In this document: positions 47,593 to 55,485 of the stretch, piece after piece
How positions within the stretch are numbered: position 1 is the first letter of the stretch
Layout of the letters: each line of letters begins with the position of its first letter
From: an uncultured Megasphaera sp.
Lineage (GTDB): Bacteria > Bacillota > Negativicutes > Veillonellales > Megasphaeraceae
Direction: 5' to 3'
Assembly: GCA_934193515.1 (NCBI GenBank)
Contig: CAKPVJ010000005.1
Location: forward strand, 1-64,000
DNA: 64,000 nucleotides
The notes under the pieces: model-generated
Told to the model about the DNA's origin: nothing
What the model saw: the letters and a program-made list of their open reading frames with translations, nothing else
The model's database searches: none
Translations under genes and position numbers: made by a program

Positions 47593-47757
47593 TAGATTTT
47601 ACGTAGTATATTTTTTATTTATTTATTTTTTTATTTTTAACAGTTATCATTATTTTCGGTCATTTATTGCTTTATTTTACGTATAATACACCCATATACT
47701 TTAAAAACACGCTATATTGTTTCTTTTCTCATGTCTTTTGCAAGAAGACATGCGGTC

Positions 47758-47795
47758 GTAAAAAAAGACTACTTACTCGTTTGAATAAGTAGTCC
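47758..47795 (-). terminator. Terminator of tRNA-Asn-Glu-Val operon
   Basis: Minus-strand GGACTACTTA and TAAGTAGTC pair across a 10-base loop, followed by TTTTTTT. Confidence 0.85.
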
Positions 47796-47802
47796 TAATA
47801 CA

Positions 47803-47878
47803 TGGTGGGCGATAACAGGATCGAACTGCTGACATCCTGCTTGTAAGGCAGGCGCTCTCCCAGCTGAGCTAATCGCCC
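47803..47878 (-). tRNA. tRNA-Val (TAC anticodon)
   Basis: 76 nt with encoded CCA. Acceptor GGGCGAT/ATCGCCC, anticodon stem CCTGC/GCAGG with loop CTTACAA (anticodon TAC), T-loop GTTCGAT. Last of three tRNA genes in the operon. Confidence 0.95.
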
Positions 47879-47883
47879 ATATG

Positions 47884-47959
47884 TGGTGACCCCTACGGGA
47901 TTTGAACCCATGTTCTCGCCGTGAAAGGGCGATGTCTTAGACCGCTTGACCAAGGGGCC
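47884..47959 (-). tRNA. tRNA-Glu (TTC anticodon)
   Basis: 76 nt with encoded CCA. Acceptor GGCCCCT/AGGGGTC with one G-T pair, anticodon stem TCGCC/GGCGA with loop CTTTCAC (anticodon TTC), T-arm GGGTTCAAATCCC. Middle tRNA of the operon, one base from tRNA-Asn. Confidence 0.95.
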
Positions 47960-47960
47960 A

Positions 47961-48036
47961 TGGCTCCTCAAGTAGGACTCGAACCTACGACAAATCGGTT
48001 AACAGCCGATTGCTCTACCAACTGAGCTATTGAGGA
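47961..48036 (-). tRNA. tRNA-Asn (GTT anticodon)
   Basis: 76 nt with encoded CCA. Acceptor TCCTCAA/TTGAGGA, anticodon stem ATCGG/CCGAT with loop CTGTTAA (anticodon GTT), T-arm TAGGTTCGAGTCCTA. First tRNA of the operon. Confidence 0.96.
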
Positions 48037-48067
48037 ATCTCAGGCGTTCCGTATCGGAACAAAACCT

Positions 48068-48096
48068 ATTATACTAGGATGCTTATAAAAAAGCAA
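48068..48096 (-). promoter_or_regulatory. Promoter of tRNA-Asn-Glu-Val operon
   Basis: Minus-strand TTGCTT (48091-48096) and a perfect TATAAT (48068-48073), spacer 17, about 32 bases before tRNA-Asn. Confidence 0.8.
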
Positions 48097-48187
48097 GTAC
48101 TTTTTTCACTTTTTTTGATTTTTTTCTGCAAAGTGCCGGGAGAGCCGTTTGACTCTCCGCATTCACCTTGCAAAACAGCCTACTGTC

Positions 48188-49579
48188 TTAGTTGCGGGAC
48201 TGCAGCTTGCCGTTTTTATCATATTTATTTTTATGATAGCCTGCTAGGAAATATCCTGCCGTAACGATAATAATGAAAATCCAGCCGGCAATCAACGACA
48301 TTCTGGTATCCGGGTTGACCCACATCCCTACGGTTACTAAACCAAGGAAAACGAGACAGAACCAATTGGCATATGGATACAACGGCGATTTGAAGGGATG
48401 TTCTGCCATCGTTTTTTCGCCCCATGCTTTGCGGAAATTTTTCTGTGAATAGGCCAGGACAAACCATGCTACCATGCCTGGGAATACACTGGCACTATAG
48501 ATGTACAAGAATAATTTGGAGTCCGGAATCAAATAATTCAGGATGACGCCAAAGAGTAAGAATCCCAATGTAATCATGATGCCATGCTGGGGCACGCCTT
48601 TATCGGAAAGTTTGCCGAAAAATTTGGGAGCTTGTCCATTTTCTGCCAGCGTATACAGCATACGGCCGGAGCTGTAAATCCCGCTGTTGCATCCGGAAAG
48701 AGCCGCTGTCAGAACAACAAAATTGATAATGCCGGCTGCCGATGTAATACCGACTTTGGCAAACGTCGTAACAAAGGGGCTGCCCATCATGCCCAGCTGA
48801 TCCCACGGATACAGCGTAATGACAACGAAAATAGCGCCGATGTAGAAAATCAGAATACGCCAAACGATATTTTTAGTAGCCTTGCGAAGGGTTTCTTTCG
48901 GATTTTGCGCTTCACCGGCTGTAATCCCAACGAGCTCGACGCCCTGGAATGCCGCCGCTACGACACACATAGCACTCAGCATACCGCCGGCACCATGGGG
49001 GAAGAAACCGCCATGAGACCACAAATTAGAGAAGCCCAGCGGTACACCGCCGTTTCCCAAGCCAAACAAAATAACCATAGCACCGACAAAGAGCATAACT
49101 ACGATTGTCGTAACTTTAATAATAGCAAACCAAAATTCAAATTCACCGTAGTACTTAACAGCTGCCATGTTGGCCAAGGTGACGATAATCATGCCGCCCA
49201 TAGCAGATACCCACTGCGGCACGAGGGGAAACCAAAATTTCACATAAATCCCGACAGCCGTGACTTCCGAAAGGCCGACGGTGACCCACAAAAACCAGTA
49301 ACACCACGCCGTCAGATAGCCGGCATACGGGGAAATATATTTGTGTCCATACGTTGCAAAGGAACCGGTGACAGGTTCCAAATACAGCATTTCCCCCATA
49401 ATCCGCATGATAAAGAACATGACCAGACCGGCCAAGGCATAACACAGCAATACAGACGGGCCGGCAATATTAATCGTACTGGCTGACCCCATAAACAAGC
49501 CGACACCAATCGTACCACCTAATGCAATCATCTCGACATGACGAGGCTTGAGACCTCGTTCCATTTTATTGTTTTCCAT
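48188..49579 (-). CDS. Amino-acid permease (AAT/APC family)
   Basis: 463 residues, 12 predicted membrane helices. The N-terminus [27 protein letters not shown] is the substrate-binding helix 1 of the amino-acid transporter (AAT) family that includes LysP, CycA, ProY and Aro[28 protein letters not shown] and [14 protein letters not shown] are further family segments. It begins 21 bases after ilvA copy 2, so it is in the same transcript and may bring in threonine or serine for that enzyme (inference from context). GGGAGGATA precedes the ATG. Confidence 0.88.
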   Translation of the reverse strand: MENNKMERGLKPRHVEMIALGGTIGVGLFMGSASTINIAGPSVLLCYALAGLVMFFIMRIMGEMLYLEPVTGSFATYGHKYISPYAGYLTAWCYWFLWVTVGLSEVTAVGIYVKFWFPLVPQWVSAMGGMIIVTLANMAAVKYYGEFEFWFAIIKVTTIVVMLFVGAMVILFGLGNGGVPLGFSNLWSHGGFFPHGAGGMLSAMCVVAAAFQGVELVGITAGEAQNPKETLRKATKNIVWRILIFYIGAIFVVITLYPWDQLGMMGSPFVTTFAKVGITSAAGIINFVVLTAALSGCNSGIYSSGRMLYTLAENGQAPKFFGKLSDKGVPQHGIMITLGFLLFGVILNYLIPDSKLFLYIYSASVFPGMVAWFVLAYSQKNFRKAWGEKTMAEHPFKSPLYPYANWFCLVFLGLVTVGMWVNPDTRMSLIAGWIFIIIVTAGYFLAGYHKNKYDKNGKLQSRN

Positions 49580-49600
49580 AATATCCTCCCTATTGTTTGC

Positions 49601-50821
49601 TTATTTTAACGTCACATTATATTGATTGTCTTTTAGTCGTTCCACGAGCTGTTCGACATGTTTTTCATTGGCTGTTTCCAATTCAAAGGACACGGCCGTA
49701 TAGCCCATGCTGATGCCATGCTGACTGCGTTCGTGCGTAATGGAAAGAACGTTGGCATTGGATTCAGAAATAAGCGTCAGCAGTTTGACCAATGCCCCCG
49801 GCTGATCTGGAATGACCGTTTCAAAGAAGACTTTACGCCACGAACGCAGCAGGCCGCTGTTAATGACGCGAGTCATGTTGTTGACATCAATGTTGCCGCC
49901 GCTGACCAGCGCTGCGACTTTTTTATTGTGAATGCCGGAAATCTTGCCGTTCATGAGAGCTGCGACCGGTACGGCACCTGCTCCTTCGGATACGGTTTTG
50001 ACGCGTTCAATCAGCCAAAGGATGGCACCTGCAATTTCCGTTTCATCGACGGTGACAATATCATCGACATATTTTTTGCAGATTTCATAGGTCAAGTCAC
50101 CCGGTGTTTTGACTGTAATGCCGTCTGCCAGGCTGGCTTTACCATTGACAGTCAAAATCTTCCCTTGTTCAATCGATTGTTTCATCGACGGCATGTTAGC
50201 TGCCTGTACACCGATGACTTTTATCTTCGGATTGACGTTTTTAGCAGCTACTGCCAGTCCGGAAATGAGACCGCCGCCGCCAATCGGTGCGACGATGGCA
50301 TCGACATCTGCCAGCTGTTCGATGATTTCCAAGGCAATCGTACCTTGGCCGGCGATGACGAGCGGGTCGTTAAAAGGATGGACAAAAGTGTAGCCGTGTT
50401 TCTTCGTTAGTTCTACGGCCTTGGCTGCGGCTTCATCGAAGAAATCGCCATGCAAGACTACGTTGGCTCCATACCCCCGTGTGGCTGCGATTTTGGTCAA
50501 CGGCGCATGTTTTGGCATACAAATCGTCGATTGACAGCCATAGACGCTGGCTGCCAAAGCAACGCCCTGAGCATGATTGCCGGCAGAAGCTGCAATTACC
50601 CCTTTTTCCCGTTCTTCCGGTGTCAGGGAAGCGACTTTGTTATAGGCACCTCTCAGTTTGAAAGAACCGGTACGCTGTAAGTTTTCCAATTTGAGCCATA
50701 CATCACAGCCTGCCAATTTGCTGACTGAATTGGTATAGGACAATCCTGTCTTCTGGGCGACTCCTTTCAACCGTTCCTGTGCTTCCTGAACCATTTGCAA
50801 TGTAACTTGTTCCTTCCTCAT
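49601..50821 (-). CDS. Threonine ammonia-lyase, copy 2
   Basis: 406 residues; same fold, PLP lysine (GSFKLRGAYNK), glycine loop and ACT-like C-terminus as copy 1 (46297-47517). Differences from copy 1 are about 24 residues, e.g. Trp for Leu in AILWLIERV and changes near both ends; the catalytic core is unchanged. AAGGAGGAG precedes the ATG. It heads an operon with the amino-acid permease and has a promoter block homologous to that of copy 1. One copy may serve catabolism with the permease and the other biosynthesis; the sequence does not decide this. Confidence 0.93.
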   Translation of the reverse strand: MRKEQVTLQMVQEAQERLKGVAQKTGLSYTNSVSKLAGCDVWLKLENLQRTGSFKLRGAYNKVASLTPEEREKGVIAASAGNHAQGVALAASVYGCQSTICMPKHAPLTKIAATRGYGANVVLHGDFFDEAAAKAVELTKKHGYTFVHPFNDPLVIAGQGTIALEIIEQLADVDAIVAPIGGGGLISGLAVAAKNVNPKIKVIGVQAANMPSMKQSIEQGKILTVNGKASLADGITVKTPGDLTYEICKKYVDDIVTVDETEIAGAILWLIERVKTVSEGAGAVPVAALMNGKISGIHNKKVAALVSGGNIDVNNMTRVINSGLLRSWRKVFFETVIPDQPGALVKLLTLISESNANVLSITHERSQHGISMGYTAVSFELETANEKHVEQLVERLKDNQYNVTLK

Positions 50822-50924
50822 GCTGTACTCCTCCTTGTGATGATATACATGAATGACACGAATCGTAAAAGATGAATACGATATAATGTGTGGTTATTAT
50901 ATTGCATTCCCTCGTTGCATCTTC

Positions 50925-50953
50925 ACTATACCGTCTTTGTTGTCTACTGTCAA
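50925..50953 (-). promoter_or_regulatory. Promoter of ilvA copy 2-permease operon
   Basis: Minus-strand TTGACA (50948-50953) and TATAGT (50925-50930), spacer 17, followed by a ~100-nt leader. Confidence 0.8.
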
Positions 50954-51483
50954 TAGATTTATCAATTCGTAACATTTTTATGATTTATTCTATATTTTTC
51001 TAATTTTCAGTAAAAAACACGTTTATAATCGCTATTTATATATAGTTTATTTAATTAAACGCAATACATTAACTTGCTTGCAATTTTATTTTGTATTTTC
51101 ACAATGGACATTTTGTTTTGAGTAACGGATGTATGCTATTTTCGTACAATACATATCTACTATTACATTTTTAACATGCCGTAAAAGACAATGTAATAAA
51201 TACAGGTATACACAAAACGAATGAAAAAGAGACAGCTGCATAATAGATTGCTGACGTGATCCCAAAAAGTTAGCTCCAGCAAGGCATATAAGGAAATCAC
51301 TACATATTCTCTTCGTATGCACCGTCTCTTTTTACATGTCACGGGTTGTCAAAATGCAGCTTTCTTTCCATCGTATACAGCATATATATCTTCTTTCACT
51401 ATAGTAAGAATTTTTCAACGAACATCCCGTAAACTACAAAAGGGGCTTGTCTTTTAGCGACAGCCCCTTGAATTTCAGGTACA
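50954..51483. other. Intergenic region with decayed repeat
   Basis: No gene supported over 530 bases. A+T-rich on the left; 51270-51340 resembles parts of 1526-1730, and the right end is the MFS terminator. A pair of rough inverted ends (AAAAAGAGAC near 51227 and GTCTCTTTTT near 51321) encloses about 100 bases and may outline a small non-autonomous element. Confidence 0.35.
51439..51469 (-). terminator. Terminator of SotB-like gene
   Basis: Minus-strand AAGGGGCTGTC pairs with GACAAGCCCCTT (one bulge), followed by TTTG; 14 bases after the stop. Confidence 0.7.
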
Positions 51484-52680
51484 TTATGACATCCTTTTTA
51501 CCTGTTCGTTTCTTTTTATTTTGGTTATAAGCTGTGTGATACAGTATATCACGGCCAGAATACCAATACAGCCTCCGGCATAGCCGACATCTGCCACTGT
51601 GTAATTCGTCGTTACCCAGCCGCCAAACCAGGTTCCTGTCCCAATTCCCAAATTAAAGATACCGGAATACATAGACATGGCCACGGCATTGGCACGAATC
51701 GGCACACACTGCATGACTTCCGCCTGCAGCGTAACATTAAACGCCATGGAAGCCACGCCCCACAAGACACAAGTAGCTAACACGACATAAAAATTGCCAG
51801 CGGCAGCTTGTAAGAGCAGCAGTGGAATCGTCAATGAAATAAAGCTAAAACGGATGAACCGATAGCGGTAATGGTCGTAAAACATAGAAAACAAACAGCT
51901 GCCGATAAATCCGGATATCCCAAAAATGGTCAAGGTCATCGTAACCCAGGAATCAGACAAGTGCGCTACTTGCGATAAAAACGGTTCTATATAACTGTAT
52001 CCGGTATAATACGCCGTAGACGTCAAAACAGTCAATACATAAATGCCTACGAGAACCGGATTTTTCAATAAACTCGGCAGTTCTGCAACAGAAAACGTAG
52101 CCTTGTTGGTAAGATGAGGAAATACAAAAAACAAGTATATCATCGTCAGGAATGCCGCACCGGCAATTGTTATAAAAGTCATGCGCCATCCCAAATACAG
52201 GCCAATCATTCGTCCCAGCGGCAACCCAAAAATCATGGCAACAGACGTGCCGGTCGCTACCATGCTCAACGCTACAGACCGATGTTCTTTGGATACAAGC
52301 AGCACCGCTATCGGTGCTGCAATCGACCAAAAAATGGAATGGGCGCAAGCAACACAGATACGAGCGATGAGAAGCATAGAAAAAGTAATGGCTGCCCCGG
52401 ACAGTATCTGGCCGATACAAAACAGCGTAATGGTCGCAATCAGCAACTTTTTTAACTCGATTTTAGTAACAAGCAGCATTAAGGGCAAAGATAACACAGC
52501 AACCACCCAGGCATAGGCTGTAATCATAATTCCAGTGCCAGCCTCTGTCAGCTGAAACGCCTCGGAAATATCCGAAAGCAACCCGATAGGCATAAATTCA
52601 GACGTATTAAAAATAAACGCAGCTATTGTAATGCCCAAAACAGACACGTATTGCCGCAATGGAATTTTATTTTTTTGCAT
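51484..52680 (-). CDS. MFS efflux transporter, SotB-like
   Basis: 398 residues, 12 membrane helices. The start FIFNTSEFMPIGLLSDIS in helix 1 and the ARICVACAHSIFWSI segment are characteristic of the SotB/YdeA sugar-efflux branch of the drug:H+ antiporter-1 family; members export arabinose, IPTG or drugs. The substrate is not certain. AAAGGAT precedes the ATG. It is the last chromosomal-type gene before the prophage. Confidence 0.82.
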   Translation of the reverse strand: MQKNKIPLRQYVSVLGITIAAFIFNTSEFMPIGLLSDISEAFQLTEAGTGIMITAYAWVVAVLSLPLMLLVTKIELKKLLIATITLFCIGQILSGAAITFSMLLIARICVACAHSIFWSIAAPIAVLLVSKEHRSVALSMVATGTSVAMIFGLPLGRMIGLYLGWRMTFITIAGAAFLTMIYLFFVFPHLTNKATFSVAELPSLLKNPVLVGIYVLTVLTSTAYYTGYSYIEPFLSQVAHLSDSWVTMTLTIFGISGFIGSCLFSMFYDHYRYRFIRFSFISLTIPLLLLQAAAGNFYVVLATCVLWGVASMAFNVTLQAEVMQCVPIRANAVAMSMYSGIFNLGIGTGTWFGGWVTTNYTVADVGYAGGCIGILAVIYCITQLITKIKRNEQVKRMS

Positions 52681-52764
52681 ATACTATATCGCTATCCTTT
52701 CTTTCTATTTAGCAACGTTATTATAGTATACAATTTACGCATGCAGGTCAAGAAAAATGCCTGT

Positions 52765-52807
52765 AAAAAAAGACTTTCAGCTCAATGATTGAGCCAAAAG
52801 TCTTTTT
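52765..52807. terminator. Bidirectional hairpin at prophage boundary
   Basis: AAAGACTTTcaGCTCAA and TTGAGCcaAAAGTCTTT pair around ATGA, with A-run on one side and T-run on the other, so it can stop transcription from both sides. It lies between the SotB-like gene and the prophage. Confidence 0.7.
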
Positions 52808-53070
52808 TACAGAACTGTATTATTTCATCGGTTTATGATGAATGCAGGATATCGTATTACTGCTTATCCCTTACATCATGCCAGGCATTTTTTCACTGAT
52901 TTTCACCTGTTTTTTCGGGCATTAAAAATCCCCATTTTATCAGGACATTTCAGGCATCGAGTCCCTTTATCACCTACCCTTTGTTTTGTGTTTTAAGTAT
53001 TTTGTTCTCGTTTTGTTCTCTGGTCACATCAATAAATAAAAATTTCTTTATATTACATATTATATATCAG
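52808..53070. other. Presumed prophage edge
   Basis: 263 bases with no supported gene. TTTTGTTCTC occurs twice in tandem at 53000-53009 and 53011-53020 (11-bp period). The prophage end should lie here, since lysis genes stop at 53071 and host-type genes start at 52680; an att core cannot be named without the other end. Confidence 0.35.
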
Positions 53071-53532
53071 CTATTTCATAGCAAGGCCGACTAATAACAC
53101 TCCAGCTGCTACAGCCCAGGTATCACGTTGCCGTTTTAAGCGGGCTTCTTTTTTTGTCATTTTATTAATTTGTTCGGTCAATGTCTGCAAAGATTCTTTC
53201 TGCCTCTGCAATTCGTTGCTGGCTTGATTCAATGAGCCATTTGCTGTCTGCAATGAGTTCTTTGTTTTCTGCAGCTGTTCGTTTGCTATTGCTAATTGTG
53301 TTTGTAACGTCGTCGAGTTGTTGTCCAGCTTGTCTAATCTGCTCTGCAGCTGTGCCAAGGTGTTCTCTTGCTCTCTGATTATCATCTTCAATTGACTGTA
53401 TTGTGTCTGTGACATTACTATTTTCTCGTTTTGTTTCATTGTCGTAGTGTTGGCACACTGTCCAGCAAATGGCACCGATAATGCACAACACACAAATAGC
53501 AATGACAATATTTTTTTTAGTTGCAATTTCAT
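53071..53532 (-). CDS. Spanin-like protein with N-terminal signal and C-terminal membrane helix
   Basis: 153 residues. A signal sequence at the start (KKILSLLFVCCALSVPFAGQC) with a possible but atypical lipobox ending in Cys, a long coiled coil (about 40-130) and a hydrophobic helix at the very C-terminus (WAVAAGVLLVGLAM). Signal or lipid anchor at one end and inner-membrane helix at the other is the layout of unimolecular spanins, which fuse the two membranes in the last step of lysis. AAGGAG is placed correctly before the ATG at 53532. About 368 bases overlap another credible gene in a different frame. Confidence 0.6.
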   Translation of the reverse strand: MKLQLKKILSLLFVCCALSVPFAGQCANTTTMKQNEKIVMSQTQYSQLKMIIREQENTLAQLQSRLDKLDNNSTTLQTQLAIANEQLQKTKNSLQTANGSLNQASNELQRQKESLQTLTEQINKMTKKEARLKRQRDTWAVAAGVLLVGLAMK

Positions 53533-53575
53533 CAACTCCTTTTTTTAACTTTTGCAAATAAAGCAAGTTGGTCAC
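53165..53575 (-). CDS. Rz-like inner-membrane spanin, overlapping
   Basis: 136 residues in a different frame from the gene above. One N-terminal membrane anchor (NIVIAICVLCIIGAICWTVC, about 22-41) followed by a charged, Gln/Glu/Ala-rich coiled coil (ENSNVTDTIQSIEDDNQRAR onwards) to the end: the i-spanin (Rz) topology. It begins immediately after the lysozyme stop. The start is uncertain: GTG at 53575 is too close to AGAGGG, and a TTG at 53566 fits better. Confidence 0.55.
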   Translation of the reverse strand: MTNLLYLQKLKKGVDEIATKKNIVIAICVLCIIGAICWTVCQHYDNETKRENSNVTDTIQSIEDDNQRAREHLGTAAEQIRQAGQQLDDVTNTISNSKRTAAENKELIADSKWLIESSQQRIAEAERIFADIDRTN

Positions 53576-53578
53576 CCT

Positions 53579-54199
53579 CTATTCATCGATATACATATAA
53601 TCTCCATCAATTAAGCAGCCGCCGATTGGCAATTGATTTGTATGCTGCCAAACATAACCCTGCAATTCGTCCACTTCTCCCCATTGTGCATTCCAAACAG
53701 GGCAGTTTAAACCGCGCCAGTTTATGGGCTGTCCATCACCCGTAATCCCGTTGTCGCTGGATACGGCATCGTTGAGCCAACTATACGACGTGTAAATACC
53801 AGAATTAAGGCCAATATTTTCCAGCCATGCCATGCACTGCGCCGTAGTTGTCGCACCGGTGAAGTCGTAGCCGTTACGTTCTTTCCAGTGGTCCGCGTCT
53901 TCTAAGTCAAAGAAAACAGGCAATTCTAAAAATACGCCGCTGTCTGCAATGATAGCCGCACATTTCTGGGCATGATCTGCTGTTTCATTCGGTGTAAGGC
54001 TGTAATCATAGTGATATGCACCGACTTTCAAGCCGTATGCATGCGCCATTTGTACATTGTGTCGGAACTGTTCATCTTCATGACCATTTCCCCATGAACA
54101 TCGTACATAAACAAATTTACAGCCAGCATCAACAGCTGCCTGCCAAAAATCATCATTTAAATAACCGTTGCATTCTGATACGTCAAATCCTTTAATCAT
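53579..54199 (-). CDS. Phage endolysin, GH25 muramidase
   Basis: 206 residues, one glycoside hydrolase family 25 domain that cleaves the MurNAc-GlcNAc bond. KGFDVSECNGYLN at the start supplies the first catalytic Asp, FFDLEDADHW the Asp-x-Glu pair, and the barrel ends in DGDYMYIDE. There is no cell-wall-binding domain and no signal peptide, so a holin-like protein must release it. Start at ATG 54199 after AAAGGAGATATG. Confidence 0.93.
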   Translation of the reverse strand: MIKGFDVSECNGYLNDDFWQAAVDAGCKFVYVRCSWGNGHEDEQFRHNVQMAHAYGLKVGAYHYDYSLTPNETADHAQKCAAIIADSGVFLELPVFFDLEDADHWKERNGYDFTGATTTAQCMAWLENIGLNSGIYTSYSWLNDAVSSDNGITGDGQPINWRGLNCPVWNAQWGEVDELQGYVWQHTNQLPIGGCLIDGDYMYIDE

Positions 54200-54203
54200 A
54201 CTT

Positions 54204-54533
54204 TCATATCTCCTTTCTTTTGTTCTGCTGGCTGCTGCGCCATGACGGCATAGAATACCTCTCTGAATTAAATCGGCTGTCATAGCCATACTTTGTCCAT
54301 GCCGCTTTCGCTAGCCCAACAATGACAGCAATACCGCCGCCTACTGCCGTTACACCGGACCAGCAGCTCATCAGCTCAAAATGTGTGCCGCATAAAGCGT
54401 TGCTCCAATACCCAAAAAGCCAACTAAACAGAACTAAGCATAAAAAAATCATCATCACAACGGACATGATGACGATAAGCTGCAGCCAGTGCTTTTGTCC
54501 CCACTTGCCTAGGGAAATAATTTTACTTTTCAT
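54204..54533 (-). CDS. Phage small membrane protein, possible holin
   Basis: 109 residues, not recognised. Two hydrophobic helices (about 20-41 and 58-74, the second with VTAVGGGIAVIVGL) and a basic C-terminal tail, as in class II holins. It sits between the XhlA-like protein and the endolysin, where holins are usually found. Start at the ATG at 54533 with AGGAGT upstream; its frame ends four bases before the lysozyme start. Confidence 0.6.
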   Translation of the reverse strand: MKSKIISLGKWGQKHWLQLIVIMSVVMMIFLCLVLFSWLFGYWSNALCGTHFELMSCWSGVTAVGGGIAVIVGLAKAAWTKYGYDSRFNSERYSMPSWRSSQQNKRKEI

Positions 54534-54544
54534 TATTTTTACTC

Positions 54545-54757
54545 CTATATATGTTGAAGAATCGATGTGAGTATTGATGCAAAAATCCCAACAACAGTTA
54601 CACTTATTCCAAGCGTCCAGCAAATGTCGTGCTTTAAATCATCAATGCGATGATGTGCCGATTTTCCAGAAGCGATAGCAGCTACTACATCTCTATTCAA
54701 TGCAGTCAGCTGTTCATCTATTCTATCAAGTCGTGCAGCTAATTCATTTTCATTCAT
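54545..54757 (-). CDS. XhlA-like phage lysis-associated protein
   Basis: 70 residues: N-terminal amphipathic coiled coil (LAARLDRIDEQLTALNRDVV) and a C-terminal membrane helix (TLGISVTVVGIFASILTSIL), the layout of the hemolysin XhlA family, which helps holins in lysis. AGAGGTG precedes the ATG. Confidence 0.75.
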   Translation of the reverse strand: MNENELAARLDRIDEQLTALNRDVVAAIASGKSAHHRIDDLKHDICWTLGISVTVVGIFASILTSILQHI

Positions 54758-54879
54758 TTAGCACCTCTATTTCTTTCCGTAAACTATCCTGTTTGCAATG
54801 CCAGTCTTTTAACCTAAACTATTACAATTTTCCGTGCTTTTTCTTGCATATTATCACGCTCCTATATTTTTTTATTTAA
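54758..54879. other. Short gap in lysis region
   Basis: No gene supported. An 11-codon frame with a good AGGAG starts near 54852 on the minus strand but is too short to call. Confidence 0.3.
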
Positions 54880-55485
54880 TTATTGTTTTGCAATATCGAC
54901 TTTTATTATATACTTCTTTCCGACGTTACTAGCCAAGAAAAAATCATATAAATTGCCACTGTAGAGTGTCTGTTCGCCGATAAATGCTTTATTATAGCTC
55001 TGATAATACATGCCACTAAAATATATACTTCCTTTTTTATCCGTGTCGGTGTCTATTAACGTGACATTAGCATTATAAGTTCCACTTGTTTCGCCGTCGA
55101 TTTGCATAGCAAAATCGACATACGGGTTATAAAACTCAAAAGTTAAGACGGTAACTGTTTTACTGTTGTACGTAAACGTGCCGCTGATTGCCCCAAATTT
55201 CAAAGAACCAACATTAGAAAATCCGTATATATCTGTATATTTACCCATTGTTAAGTAAACAGACGACGTAACATTGGGTTGTCTTATTACGTATTTTTTT
55301 ACGCCGTTTTGCTTTATCCACAAGTTTGACGCATTATCGTCAGAACTTTCTCCAAGCTGTGCGTACCGAGTCACGCCATCAGAACATAAAACCGGTAAAT
55401 AGCTATAACCATACTCTTTCGTGTCTACAAGCCGAATAAGTTGTAAATCTCCATTTGCTTTTGTTACACTAATATATTTCGCCAT
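54880..55485 (-). CDS. Phage fibre-associated protein
   Basis: 201 residues, not recognised. Mostly beta-like, rich in Tyr, Gly, Ser and Thr, no signal peptide or membrane helix. It starts directly after the stop of the Ala/Ser-rich fibre gene. By position it is a fibre tip, adhesin or fibre chaperone; the sequence alone does not choose. Confidence 0.55.
   Translation of the reverse strand: MAKYISVTKANGDLQLIRLVDTKEYGYSYLPVLCSDGVTRYAQLGESSDDNASNLWIKQNGVKKYVIRQPNVTSSVYLTMGKYTDIYGFSNVGSLKFGAISGTFTYNSKTVTVLTFEFYNPYVDFAMQIDGETSGTYNANVTLIDTDTDKKGSIYFSGMYYQSYNKAFIGEQTLYSGNLYDFFLASNVGKKYIIKVDIAKQ

Noticed and set aside
47730..47752. Hairpin CATGTCTT..AAGACATG as a T-box or attenuator of ilvA
   Set aside because: It lies upstream of the mapped-looking ilvA promoter, so it is not in the ilvA transcript, and no T-box motif is present.
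54204..54623. Longer 139-residue form of the small phage membrane protein
   Set aside because: The extra 30 residues overlap the XhlA-like gene, are Cys-rich and have no ribosome-binding site; ATG 54533 is well placed.
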